The notes below the pieces were generated by a model. It was not told the DNA's origin. It did not search any database and worked only from the letters and a program-made list of their open reading frames with translations. Positions 26,285-34,829 of a stretch of 64,000 nt of DNA are shown here, piece by piece; the stretch's first letter is position 1, and each line of letters opens with the position of its first letter. Source of the stretch: Tous-C4FEB sp044356555 (GTDB lineage: Bacteria; Verrucomicrobiota; Verrucomicrobiia; Opitutales; Opitutaceae); NCBI GenBank assembly GCA_044356555.1, contig JBIKWB010000012.1, positions 62,001 through 126,000 of the forward strand, given 5' to 3'. The translations under genes and the position numbers were made by a program.

Positions 26285-27904
26285 TTATCTTCCTGCTGGG
26301 TTGATGAATTCTTCGCGGCTCAGTTTCCCGTCGCCGTTTTGGTCGAAATTCTTGAAGCGCGATTCAATGTTTGCCGCGCCTTTTTGGCCGGCGACGTATT
26401 CGTCGGCCGTAAGGAGGCCGTCGCGATTGGTGTCCATGCGCGTGAAGGCGGCGGCGCGGTCGGGCGTGGCTTTTTTGGCGGGCGCATTCGGTGCAGCGGG
26501 GGCGGGGAGAGGCGCGGGGGCGGCGGCGCGATCGGCCACGCTGATGCACGAAGGATCGACGGTGGTGGGGAGAGTGGCTTTCCACGCGAGCGCGAGCTGG
26601 GTGAGGCGGGCGACGATCTCCGGGTGGTCTTTTGCGACGTCGATGGCTTCGGCGCGGTCGGTGGTGAGCCGGTGCAAAGCGACGCGCTGGGCGTCGGCGG
26701 TGAGAAGAAGTTTCCAATCGCCGTCGCGCACGGCGAGGCGGGGCCACCAGTGGGGATCGGCGGCTTTGCCGGTCCAGTCCCAGAAGATGGGTTTTGTGCG
26801 TTTGACGAGCTGGCCCTTGAGCGCGGCGAGTAAATCTTCGCCATCGCCGCGGTAGTCGGAGGGCAACGTGATGCCGGCGGCGGCGGAGAGTGTGGGCAGG
26901 AGATCGACCGCGGTGAAGGCGGTCGTGTCGTTGATCGCGCCGGCGGGCGTGCGGCCGGGCCAGCGCACGAGGAAGGGCACGCGCACGCCGCCTTCAAAGA
27001 GGCTGCGTTTCTCGCCGCGCAGGCCGCCGCTGGAGCCGACGCTGTAGTAGCCGCCGTAGCCGGCGGCCTTCGCGTCGTTGTCGCGGGACTCGCGTTGCGC
27101 GGCCGGTGCGGTGGTCTCGGGGCCGTTGTCGCTCGAGAAGATCACGATCGTATTTTGGGCGATTCCGGCGGAATCGAGGGCTTGGAGCACGCGGCCGACG
27201 GCGTTGTCGCCATCGGTGATGACGGCGGCATAGACGCGTTTCTGCTCGTCGAGGTGCGACCATTTTTCGAGCGAGGCCTTGGTGGGCACGTGGGGCAGGT
27301 GGCTCTCATGGAGCCAGACGTTGAGGTAGAACGGGCGGTCTTTGTTGGCCGCGATAAACTTCGCGGCGTTATCGGGGGTGGCATGCAGATCGGCGGAGGC
27401 GGTCTCGGCGCCGCCGTTGAAGATGGCGAATTCATCGAAGCCGTAGGCGGTGGGTTCAGGTGCGCCGTGGGTGTTGCGATTTGTGAGATGCCATTTGCCG
27501 AAATGCGCGGTGCGGTAGCCGGCTTGCTGGAAAAATCGCGCGATGCTGGGCGCGCGGACGTCGAGCCAGTCGGGCATGTTGCGGGCCAGATTTTGCGCGG
27601 GCGCCGCGAAGTGCTGAGAGATGCCGAAGCGAGACGGAAACATCCCGGTCATCGCGGCCGTGCGGCTCGGTGAGCAGACGGGGTTGAGGACGTTGAACTG
27701 ATGAAAGTCCGTGCCCTCGCGGGCGAGCCGGTCGAGGTGCGGGGTCTTCAGCCACGGATGGCCGTGCGAGGAGAGATCGCCCCAGCCCCAATCGTCGGCG
27801 AAGATAAAGATGATGTTGGGGCGCGAGGCGGGGGTGGCAGCGGCGATCGTCACCGCCGAGAGAAAAAGGAGAACGGGGTGGGCGAGACGCTGGAAGAGCT
27901 TCAT
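26285..27904 (-). CDS. Exported S1 sulfatase with two C-terminal EF-hands
   Basis: The 539-residue protein from the ATG at 27904 has a signal peptide (1-24), IFADDWGWGD (34-43) and the signature CSPSR (C77 to R81) followed by TAAMTGMFPSRFG. The catalytic domain runs to about residue 450, then a Pro/Ala linker. The last 59 residues hold two EF-hand loops, DTNRDGLLTADE (490-501) and DQNGDGKLSREE (521-532), with Asp/Asn/Glu at the calcium-coordinating positions. Calcium-binding tails occur on some PVC sulfatases and may stabilise the enzyme or attach it to other proteins. The gene follows the TonB receptor by 86 bases and precedes the GH29 gene by 39, in the same predicted transcript. Confidence 0.94.
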   Translation of the reverse strand: MKLFQRLAHPVLLFLSAVTIAAATPASRPNIIFIFADDWGWGDLSSHGHPWLKTPHLDRLAREGTDFHQFNVLNPVCSPSRTAAMTGMFPSRFGISQHFAAPAQNLARNMPDWLDVRAPSIARFFQQAGYRTAHFGKWHLTNRNTHGAPEPTAYGFDEFAIFNGGAETASADLHATPDNAAKFIAANKDRPFYLNVWLHESHLPHVPTKASLEKWSHLDEQKRVYAAVITDGDNAVGRVLQALDSAGIAQNTIVIFSSDNGPETTAPAAQRESRDNDAKAAGYGGYYSVGSSGGLRGEKRSLFEGGVRVPFLVRWPGRTPAGAINDTTAFTAVDLLPTLSAAAGITLPSDYRGDGEDLLAALKGQLVKRTKPIFWDWTGKAADPHWWPRLAVRDGDWKLLLTADAQRVALHRLTTDRAEAIDVAKDHPEIVARLTQLALAWKATLPTTVDPSCISVADRAAAPAPLPAPAAPNAPAKKATPDRAAAFTRMDTNRDGLLTADEYVAGQKGAANIESRFKNFDQNGDGKLSREEFINPAGR

Positions 27905-27990
27905 GAGAGGAATTGAAGGGAGGGCAGGATCTCGCACCCGCACTTCGAGAGTGTGGGAGGGCGGGGCGGAGGCCCGGCCCTACTTTGGAA

Positions 27991-30900
27991 TCAGAATTCG
28001 AAGGTCGACGTCAGGATGAAGTTCCGGGGCCGGCGGAGCTGCCAGTTGGTCCCGACCAGCGCGTTGGTGGTGCCGTAGATCGCGTTGGTGTCGTAGCCGA
28101 CCCGCACGAGCTGAGGGGTTTGCCAGTTAGGCAGATTCTGAATGTTGAGCTGCAGCCGCAGGTTGACGTTGCCAAAAATGCGGCGCGTGTGGGCGAGCAT
28201 CGCCCCGACATCCCAGGACTCTTTCCCGGTGAGCGGGCGGGTCACATCAAGGTTGCCGACGGGAGCGCCGGCCGAGTTTTTGATCCGCTCGTAGCCGATG
28301 TTGCCGGGACTGCGCCAGCGGAAGTTGACGCCGGTGCTCCAGCCTTTGAGGCGTCCCTCAAAAAAGGACCGCGTGATAAGGCCGTTGAACGCGTATTTGC
28401 CTGCGCGTGAAGTCGTCACGCCGTTGAGGGCCTGATCATCGAGATAAGATCCCTCTTGAGCGGCGATCTGTTGTTCGAGGAAAAGCGCATCGGCGGCGGC
28501 CAGCGTGACATCGGCTGGGATGGTCGGATTGAGGGAGAAGATCGGGGAGCGCTGGCCGGCCTCGATCTTGCGGAGCTCCGCCGCGAATTTTTTCCAGGTG
28601 CCCAGACCCTGATATTTCGAATCGGTATAGAGGTAGGCGCCCACGGCGAGCAGATGGTCGCCCAGCACGTTCTCATTCTCGCTGCCAGAAAGGGAAATGC
28701 GCCAGTTCCGGGAAGGGTTGAAGACGATATTCATCTCGTAGCCCGTGGCCACATAGCTCCAGGTGTCCGAGACGTTGCCGGTATCGACGGGATAATCGCC
28801 CGCTGCCGCTAGGTCGGCGAAGTAGGGATCGCCGGCGAGCTTGTAGGTCCGTAGGCGCGTAAGGATATTGCGGGTGGGGCCCACGCTGGCATTGGCGTTG
28901 CGCGCCTGATTGGCGGCGGAGGTCTCGAATTTACTCAAGCCCACGGATAATTTGTTCTGCAAGAGGGACAGCCGGAAGCCGTAATCCACCGTTTTGCCCG
29001 CCGAATTCGGGGCGGGCTGGCCCAGGGCGTTGACCCATGAGGCATTGGTCACCGGCAGGAAATTGCTCGAACGACTGTAGGTGAGCGACAGCCAGGACAA
29101 CGCATGATAGACGCCGCCGTAAGTGCGCGTGAGGCCGTCTGCGACGATCGACGGGTTGGGGTTGTATGAAATATCTTTAGCTGAGGCGAAGCTTCGCTTC
29201 AGCAGGTCCGTGGCCGAGCCGGGGATCTCGGGATGCACGACATTGCGCACGGTCGGCACGCCGAAACTCTTAGTTTTGTCCTGCCGATAGCCGACGACCG
29301 TGACAAGGCGGTTGTCGAACCAACGGGCCTGCCAGCCGAGCGAGATCGCATCGTCGAGGAACTTGCTCTTGATCGCATTCAGTCTGGTCATTGCGCGGAG
29401 ATTGATCGGCGCCTGTTCGTTTGCGCTATAGCCCACGAGCTTGCCGTAGCTGTTGAGCAGCGGGATGTTGTTCTTGGCCTGAATCAGATCGGGAAGGATG
29501 GGCATGTTTCCATTCACGAAATACGCGCGAAAGCCGACGGCGTTCGCGCCGTTTAAGACATCGCCCGACCAACCGGTCGCAGCCGTGGCGGGAAGGCTGA
29601 CGCTAGCGAGATTGCTTAGGCCGGTGACTTCTTGTTCGGCATCATTGCGGGTATATTGCCAGAGACCGGAGAAGTTGTGCTGGCCCAACCAGCGGTTGCG
29701 TTTGGTCAAATCGAGTTCGTAGGAAAGGGTGGCGCGGTATTCCTCGGAACGGTTTTTCACCGGGCGCTGCTGCGCGTTGGCGGTCGCGAAGGGCTGGAGG
29801 TAACCCGGATTGAGGGTGCGGTCGGGTAGATAACGGTTCGGATCGATCGAGACGCTGATGAAGTTGGTCGTATCCAATGTCTGATGGTGCAGTGCGAGGT
29901 TGCCCCCGATTTCGAAAAAGAGATTCTCCGCCAGCTTTTGCTCGACGAGGAACTGGCTCCAGCGGCCGTGCTGCTTGTTGGAGGGCTCGTCCCAGGTGCC
30001 ACCATAAAGATACGCGTCCTTAGCCAAGCCAAAGGTAGCCCAAGGATCTTTCGACTGGATAAACGGGTTGTTTTGCCCGCTGAACGTGGCGTTGGCCAGG
30101 TTGGCTTGATAGCGCAGGTTCATCATCGGGTTGGGCACATTGAGGCCGACGATCCACGTTTGGGTGTTCCCGGTGTTTTGGTTCAAGACGAGATTTGGAT
30201 CGAAGTCGGTGCGGGCATCCACAAACCCGTCTTCGTCCGCAACGCCCCGCGCCACCGGAATGCGGTTACCCGCAGCATCGACGTAGGTCGCGGTGGCGGT
30301 CCATGACGGAACAGGAACAAACGTGATGGCTGGCTTTCCGGCTGCCGCCCAGCGCAGGGCCGAACTGTCGAAGCCCCAGGTCAAACTCGCGGCGTTCGTG
30401 CCCAGTGAGTAGCTCTCATGGTTGAGCGTGAGTTTGGTGTTGGTCCAAGGCTTGGCCGCGACACTGAGAGTGATCCGCTCCTGGTTCTTGCCTTCATATT
30501 TCCTGAAATCCCGCGCTTCGTCGTGCAGCGCGTTGAGTCGAATGCCTAACCTATCCTTGATCAGTGGCTGATTGAAGTCGAACGACGCGCGCCGAGATCC
30601 GTTGGTGTCGAACTGGGTCTGCACGTCGAATTTCCGTTTCGTGAGGATAGCCCGTTTGGTCGAAGTGACCGCGGTGCCCTGCGGATTGCCCACGCCGATC
30701 AACAACGCGTTTGGCCCGAGCGAGAGGGTGACGCGCTCTAAGTTGTAATTGTCTGCCGGGTCGAGCGCGGTGAAGAAATCATGGGAAGCGGACTGATTGC
30801 CCGCGTTGGTGTTGAAACCGCGGATCGAATAGGACTGGCCGGTCCCGAAACGCATCTGGTTGCCGGAGGCGCGATTGTTATCGGTGTTGTCGCCCTCGCT

Positions 30901-31218
30901 GGCATCGACGCTCGGGGTGTAGAGGAGCGCCTGGTCGAAGGAATTGACGCCGAGGTCGCGCATGAATTCGGGCGTGAGGATACTGAGTGAAGCACCGATG
31001 TCGCGGAGTTCTGTGCGCAAGCGCGTGCCGGCGAGCGTCTCGGTGGCCGCGTAGCCGTTGTCACTTGCGGATGAGACCTCGAAGGGCGTGAGGACGATGG
31101 TGCCAGCACCGGCGGCCGCGACGCGTGGCTGGGTGGGCGCGTTTTGGGCGATCGCGGCGGAGGAGCTGAGAAGCATCGCGAGGGGCGCGAGCCGTGACTG
31201 CGTAGGGACGAATTTCAT
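27991..31218 (-). CDS. TonB-dependent outer-membrane receptor (SusC-like, verrucomicrobial type)
   Basis: The 1075-residue receptor from the ATG at 31218 has a signal peptide (about 1-25) and a TonB-box-like TIVLTPFEVSS (40-50). The start of the plug, NGYAATETLAGTRLRTELRD (54-73), is a pattern recurrent in verrucomicrobial receptors. A long beta-barrel follows and ends in Phe. It has no STN domain, unlike the receptor at 15422, so its control must come from elsewhere; the divergent histidine kinase/response regulator pair starting 235 bases away is the obvious candidate. It heads the five-gene fucosidase/sulfatase locus and probably imports the oligosaccharides produced. Composition is less GC-rich than in neighbouring sulfatases. 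Confidence 0.92.
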   Translation of the reverse strand: MKFVPTQSRLAPLAMLLSSSAAIAQNAPTQPRVAAAGAGTIVLTPFEVSSASDNGYAATETLAGTRLRTELRDIGASLSILTPEFMRDLGVNSFDQALLYTPSVDASEGDNTDNNRASGNQMRFGTGQSYSIRGFNTNAGNQSASHDFFTALDPADNYNLERVTLSLGPNALLIGVGNPQGTAVTSTKRAILTKRKFDVQTQFDTNGSRRASFDFNQPLIKDRLGIRLNALHDEARDFRKYEGKNQERITLSVAAKPWTNTKLTLNHESYSLGTNAASLTWGFDSSALRWAAAGKPAITFVPVPSWTATATYVDAAGNRIPVARGVADEDGFVDARTDFDPNLVLNQNTGNTQTWIVGLNVPNPMMNLRYQANLANATFSGQNNPFIQSKDPWATFGLAKDAYLYGGTWDEPSNKQHGRWSQFLVEQKLAENLFFEIGGNLALHHQTLDTTNFISVSIDPNRYLPDRTLNPGYLQPFATANAQQRPVKNRSEEYRATLSYELDLTKRNRWLGQHNFSGLWQYTRNDAEQEVTGLSNLASVSLPATAATGWSGDVLNGANAVGFRAYFVNGNMPILPDLIQAKNNIPLLNSYGKLVGYSANEQAPINLRAMTRLNAIKSKFLDDAISLGWQARWFDNRLVTVVGYRQDKTKSFGVPTVRNVVHPEIPGSATDLLKRSFASAKDISYNPNPSIVADGLTRTYGGVYHALSWLSLTYSRSSNFLPVTNASWVNALGQPAPNSAGKTVDYGFRLSLLQNKLSVGLSKFETSAANQARNANASVGPTRNILTRLRTYKLAGDPYFADLAAAGDYPVDTGNVSDTWSYVATGYEMNIVFNPSRNWRISLSGSENENVLGDHLLAVGAYLYTDSKYQGLGTWKKFAAELRKIEAGQRSPIFSLNPTIPADVTLAAADALFLEQQIAAQEGSYLDDQALNGVTTSRAGKYAFNGLITRSFFEGRLKGWSTGVNFRWRSPGNIGYERIKNSAGAPVGNLDVTRPLTGKESWDVGAMLAHTRRIFGNVNLRLQLNIQNLPNWQTPQLVRVGYDTNAIYGTTNALVGTNWQLRRPRNFILTSTFEF

Positions 31219-31453
31219 AGGATGGATGGTTGGAATTGGAGTGAACACCGCGCGCTAACCGGCGGAAGAAGGGCAGGGTAATGAAACGGGGTAGCGGCAG
31301 AATGCCGGGCTGTGGGGAAATGAAGCGTGGAAGAATCCTACGCGAAGAACAACGGCGCGCCTACCCTGTGTTTGCGGGGTGCGACCGATGGAGTGGACGC
31401 CGTGGCCACAGGATCGGCTAGACTGTCGAGACGGCCGTACGTATCAGGGGTGG

Positions 31454-33421
31454 ATGTCCGGAATGGTCACGAGATGGTTTATGGGTTGGTGGGCGGTGAC
31501 GCTTTCCGCGGTGTCCGCCACCGCCCCGCTGGAGAATCTCTCTTTGGCCGCGTTGGAGCACCGCGTCCATGAAATCGACGCGCAGTTGGCGCAGTTGGCG
31601 AATTACAACCTCAGCGGCGGGGTCGGGGCCATTGGCTCCCGCTCCAGCGGCTACGACACCCCCGAGCAGGACGAGTGGATCGAAATCGAACTGGGCGACG
31701 CGGTGACCCTCGATCAAGTCGTGTTGGTGCCCGCGATCCGACGGGATGGGGTCAACGGCTTCCAAGCGGACGGCTTTCCCCGGTCCTTTCGCTTGCGGGC
31801 CGGGACCGGCGCGGATCGCACGGGGAAAATCATCGGCGAATTTACCGGCCGCGACGGCCTGCTGCCTCGCATCGCCCCGTTGGTCATCCCCTGTCACGGC
31901 ATAAATGCCTCTTGGCTGCGCATCGAGGCCACGATCCTTTCCCGGCGGGAATTCGACGCGAAGTTTGTCCTCCAGTTTTCCGAGATCTTGGCCTTCAGCG
32001 GCGAGGAAAACGTGGCCCTGCACAAATCCGTGCGCTACCCCGGCAACCACGAGCGCAACAGTGCGCCCGGCTGGCCGGATGGGGCGGTCGTAGATGGGTT
32101 CTTGCCCTATTTGATGGTGGCCGCCACGGGCAACAAAAGCGTGGCCTACCTCAGCTCGTCAGAGCTGGGCGATCAGCCGGCCCTGACCGTCGATTTGGGC
32201 GCGAGTTTTCCGCTCTCCCGGCTTCATCTTCATGCCGTGGACCAAAGCGACACGGTGCCGCAGGCTTTCGCCGGCGATGTGGGCATGCCACACGTGCTCC
32301 GCGTCGAGGCGGCGAGCGCGCCCGATTTCTCGGATGCCCGGGTCCTGGTCGAATTGCGCCGCGACACCCTTTACGACGTGGGCCCGATTTTGATGAAGAC
32401 GTTTCCCGCCGCCGATGGCCGTTACGTGCGTCTGGTCGCGGTCAAGATGAACCGCGATCCGAACTTTCCGTCGGTCGCCCCGCGGCTGGGTTTTGCCGAG
32501 ATCGAACTGTTTTCGAACGGCCGCAATGTCGCGCTGCATCAACCGGTCGTCGCCAACTTCAAGACCGAGGATCCTGCCCGCCTCCTCTCCAGTCTGACGG
32601 ATGGCCGGAATTTCTATGGCACGATTTTGCCGATCCGCACCTGGTTGAACCAACTGGCGGAGCGGCACGAGCTGGAGCGTGAGCGTCCGCTGGTCAGCGC
32701 GGAACTCAATCGGCGCTATGCCGGGCAGAAAATCAACATGACTCGCTTGGCCGGGCTGGCGGCCGCGCTCGCCTGCGGTGTGGTGATCATCGTCCTCGTC
32801 AACCGTGGCCGCCAACAACGCGCGATTGAGGAGACCCGCAAACGGATCGCGGCCGACCTGCACGACGAGCTTGGGGCCGACCTGCACGCCATCGGCCTGC
32901 TCAGCGATCTGGCCCTGTCGGCCCGGAAGGCGCCGGAGCGTTTGGACGATCTGCTGCGGCGGATGCGGTCGCTCACCGAGCGCACCGGCCAGGCGGCGCG
33001 CCATTGTACCAACCTGCTCGAAGCCGAGGATCTCCACGAAGATCTCGTGAACGACGTGCGCCGCGCCGCCACCCGTATCCTGGCGGATTTGGAGCATCAC
33101 ATCGAATTCATGGGCGAGGCCGAACTGCGGCGGCTTAGTCCCCGCAAGCGAATCGACCTGCTGCTGTTTTATCAGGAAAGCCTCATCAATATTATCCGTC
33201 ATTCCGGTGCCACCCGCGCCTGGACGCGGCTGACGGCGGTCGACGGCGCCATCACGCTTGAGGTGATGGACAACGGTCGCGGTCTGGAAGGTCGGGTGCC
33301 GGCTTCATTGAAGCGCCGGGCGCGCCTGCTGGGAGCTGAGGTCGAAGCCGGTCCGTCTGAGGGGAAGGGGGCCCGCATCGTGTTGCGGCTGAAACGTCGC
33401 CGTTTCGGATTTTTGCCATGA
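31454..33421 (+). CDS. Sensor histidine kinase (HisKA_3 type) with discoidin-like periplasmic domains
   Basis: The 655-residue protein from the ATG at 31454 has a signal peptide (1-24). Two beta-sandwich segments of F5/8-type-C (discoidin) character follow: about 52-182, starting GVGAIGSRSSGYDTPEQDEW, and about 185-355, starting NVALHKSVRYPGNH and ending in GFAEIELFSNGRNVALH. A transmembrane helix lies at about 432-450. The cytoplasmic kinase has the phospho-acceptor motif AADLHDELGADL with His470, an N-box at LINIIRHSG and MDNGRGL (604-610) for ATP. An AGGGG sequence lies 4 bases before this ATG; a GTG 75 bases upstream would destroy the signal peptide. Discoidin modules often bind sugars, so it may sense glycan fragments. 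The TGA overlaps the response regulator ATG. Confidence 0.88.
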   Translation: MSGMVTRWFMGWWAVTLSAVSATAPLENLSLAALEHRVHEIDAQLAQLANYNLSGGVGAIGSRSSGYDTPEQDEWIEIELGDAVTLDQVVLVPAIRRDGVNGFQADGFPRSFRLRAGTGADRTGKIIGEFTGRDGLLPRIAPLVIPCHGINASWLRIEATILSRREFDAKFVLQFSEILAFSGEENVALHKSVRYPGNHERNSAPGWPDGAVVDGFLPYLMVAATGNKSVAYLSSSELGDQPALTVDLGASFPLSRLHLHAVDQSDTVPQAFAGDVGMPHVLRVEAASAPDFSDARVLVELRRDTLYDVGPILMKTFPAADGRYVRLVAVKMNRDPNFPSVAPRLGFAEIELFSNGRNVALHQPVVANFKTEDPARLLSSLTDGRNFYGTILPIRTWLNQLAERHELERERPLVSAELNRRYAGQKINMTRLAGLAAALACGVVIIVLVNRGRQQRAIEETRKRIAADLHDELGADLHAIGLLSDLALSARKAPERLDDLLRRMRSLTERTGQAARHCTNLLEAEDLHEDLVNDVRRAATRILADLEHHIEFMGEAELRRLSPRKRIDLLLFYQESLINIIRHSGATRAWTRLTAVDGAITLEVMDNGRGLEGRVPASLKRRARLLGAEVEAGPSEGKGARIVLRLKRRRFGFLP

Positions 33422-34095
33422 AAAATAAAATCCGGGTGATGCTGGTGGAAGACAATCCCCGCTACCGCGAAGTGATTGCCCTCGCCCTGAAACAGGAGCC
33501 GGACTTCCAGCTCGCCAGCGAGTTCGGCACCGCCGAGATCGCGTTACGGAGTTTGAAGGATCGCTCGGGCGGGGAGTGGCCCGACTTCGTGCTGCTGGAC
33601 CTTCAACTGCCGGGCATGGGCGGACTCGAGGCGTTGCCCCAGTTTCTGGCTGCCGCGCCCGAGGTAAAAGTCATGATTTTGACTCAGTCCGACCGCGAAG
33701 CCGATGTGTTGCGGGCGATTTCCCTGGGCGCCTCCGGCTACCTGTTGAAATCGTCCACCGTCAGCACGATTACCGACGGAATCCGCTCCGTCATGAAGGG
33801 CGGCGCCTCGCTGGATGCCGGGGTGGCGCGGTTTATCCTGAACACGCTGAAAACCCGGCTGCCCAAAAGCGACGCCGAAGGCCTGCTAACCGAGCGGCAA
33901 AGGGAGATCCTCGGGCTGCTGGGCGAAGGCTTGCTGAAGAAGGAAATCGCGGACCGTTTGAAGATCAGTTACGCGACCGTCGATGAGCACGTTGCCCACA
34001 TTTATGAACGACTCGGAGTGCGCAACGCCCCGGCCGCGGTAAACCAAGCACACCTGCTGGGTTTGTTTCCGCTCACCCGGCCGCGGAGTCGTTAG
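33418..34095 (+). CDS. NarL/LuxR-family response regulator
   Basis: The 225-residue transcription factor has a receiver domain (1-125) with acidic pocket E11/D12, phosphoacceptor D61 in VLLDLQLPG, T89 and K111 in YLLKSS. A C-terminal LuxR-type helix-turn-helix (about 155-212) reads LTERQREILGLLGEG, then KKEIADRLKISYATVDEHV. Its ATG overlaps the kinase TGA (ATGA), so the two are made together and form one two-component pair. The likely targets are the receptor and enzymes on the opposite strand starting at 31218, an inference from position only. Confidence 0.94.
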   Translation: MKNKIRVMLVEDNPRYREVIALALKQEPDFQLASEFGTAEIALRSLKDRSGGEWPDFVLLDLQLPGMGGLEALPQFLAAAPEVKVMILTQSDREADVLRAISLGASGYLLKSSTVSTITDGIRSVMKGGASLDAGVARFILNTLKTRLPKSDAEGLLTERQREILGLLGEGLLKKEIADRLKISYATVDEHVAHIYERLGVRNAPAAVNQAHLLGLFPLTRPRSR

Positions 34096-34215
34096 GCCGG
34101 CTTTCCGCTCCCGCGGGGGAGGCTTGGCGGAAGGGCTTGGGTTAGCGCACGAGCGGAGGTGAAAGGGGCGCGTTGCGGCCTTGCGTCGCGCGGGGCGGGG
34201 AATTTGCCTCGGCGG

Positions 34216-34701
34216 ATGGCAAAACCTCTCGTTGGAATCATCATGGGCAGCACGTCGGATTGGGAGACGATGCAGCACGCGGCGGCGCAGCTCGATGCGC
34301 TCGGCGTGCCGTATGAGAAGCGGGTCGTCTCGGCGCATCGCACGCCGAAACTGATGGTGAGCTATGCGGAGGGCGCGGAGAAACGCGGGCTGAAGGTGAT
34401 CATCGCGGGCGCGGGTGGCGCGGCGCATTTGCCGGGTATGACGGCGTCGCTGACGACGCTCCCGGTGCTCGGAGTGCCGGTGGAATCGCACGCGTTGAAG
34501 GGGATGGATTCCCTGCTCTCGATCGTGCAGATGCCGGGAGGGGTGCCGGTGGCGACGTTTGCCATCGGTAAGGCGGGGGCGATTAACGCGGCGTTGTTTG
34601 CGGCGTCGTTGCTGGCGCAGAGCGACGCGGGCACGCGCGCGGCGTGGAAGAAATTCCGGGCGGCGCAGACGGCAAAGGTGTTGAAGGCGCGGTTGCCGTG
34701 A
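34216..34701 (+). CDS. purE: N5-carboxyaminoimidazole ribonucleotide mutase
   Basis: This enzyme moves the carboxyl group of N5-CAIR to give 4-carboxyaminoimidazole ribonucleotide in purine synthesis. The 161-residue protein has the nucleotide-binding GIIMGSTSDW (7-16), the catalytic SAHRTP with His41, and the Gly/Ala-rich IIAGAGGAAHLPGM loop, followed by LPVLGVPV. Length matches class I PurE (about 160-170). The ATG at 34216 is preferred because earlier in-frame codons add a leader absent from the family. It is followed 128 bases later by purK, which makes the N5-CAIR it uses. Confidence 0.97.
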   Translation: MAKPLVGIIMGSTSDWETMQHAAAQLDALGVPYEKRVVSAHRTPKLMVSYAEGAEKRGLKVIIAGAGGAAHLPGMTASLTTLPVLGVPVESHALKGMDSLLSIVQMPGGVPVATFAIGKAGAINAALFAASLLAQSDAGTRAAWKKFRAAQTAKVLKARLP

Positions 34702-34720
34702 GGGCAAACGCGAGGTGAGG

Positions 34721-34816
34721 GTTGAGAGCTGAGAGTTGAGGAAACGGAACAAACGAGGAGGCGAAACACGGGGCCGGAGCGCGGGCTTGCCGCTCTCAAC
34801 GTCCGACGCTCAACTC
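34721..34816. repeat. TTGAGAG-type short repeats between purE and purK
   Basis: The purE-purK gap contains GTTGAGAG (34721-34728) and GAGTTGAG (34733-34740). Reverse-complement copies CTCTCAAC (34793-34800) and CTCAACTC (34809-34816) follow. The two complementary pairs cross rather than nest, so they do not make one simple hairpin. The pattern fits a small dispersed simple repeat inserted in opposite orientations. No function can be assigned. Confidence 0.5.
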
Positions 34817-34829
34817 GCAATTTTTGACC

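Noticed and set aside
34721..34816. Terminator or attenuator hairpin between purE and purK
   Set aside because: The complementary pieces cross instead of nesting and there is no T-tract, so I list it only as a repeat.
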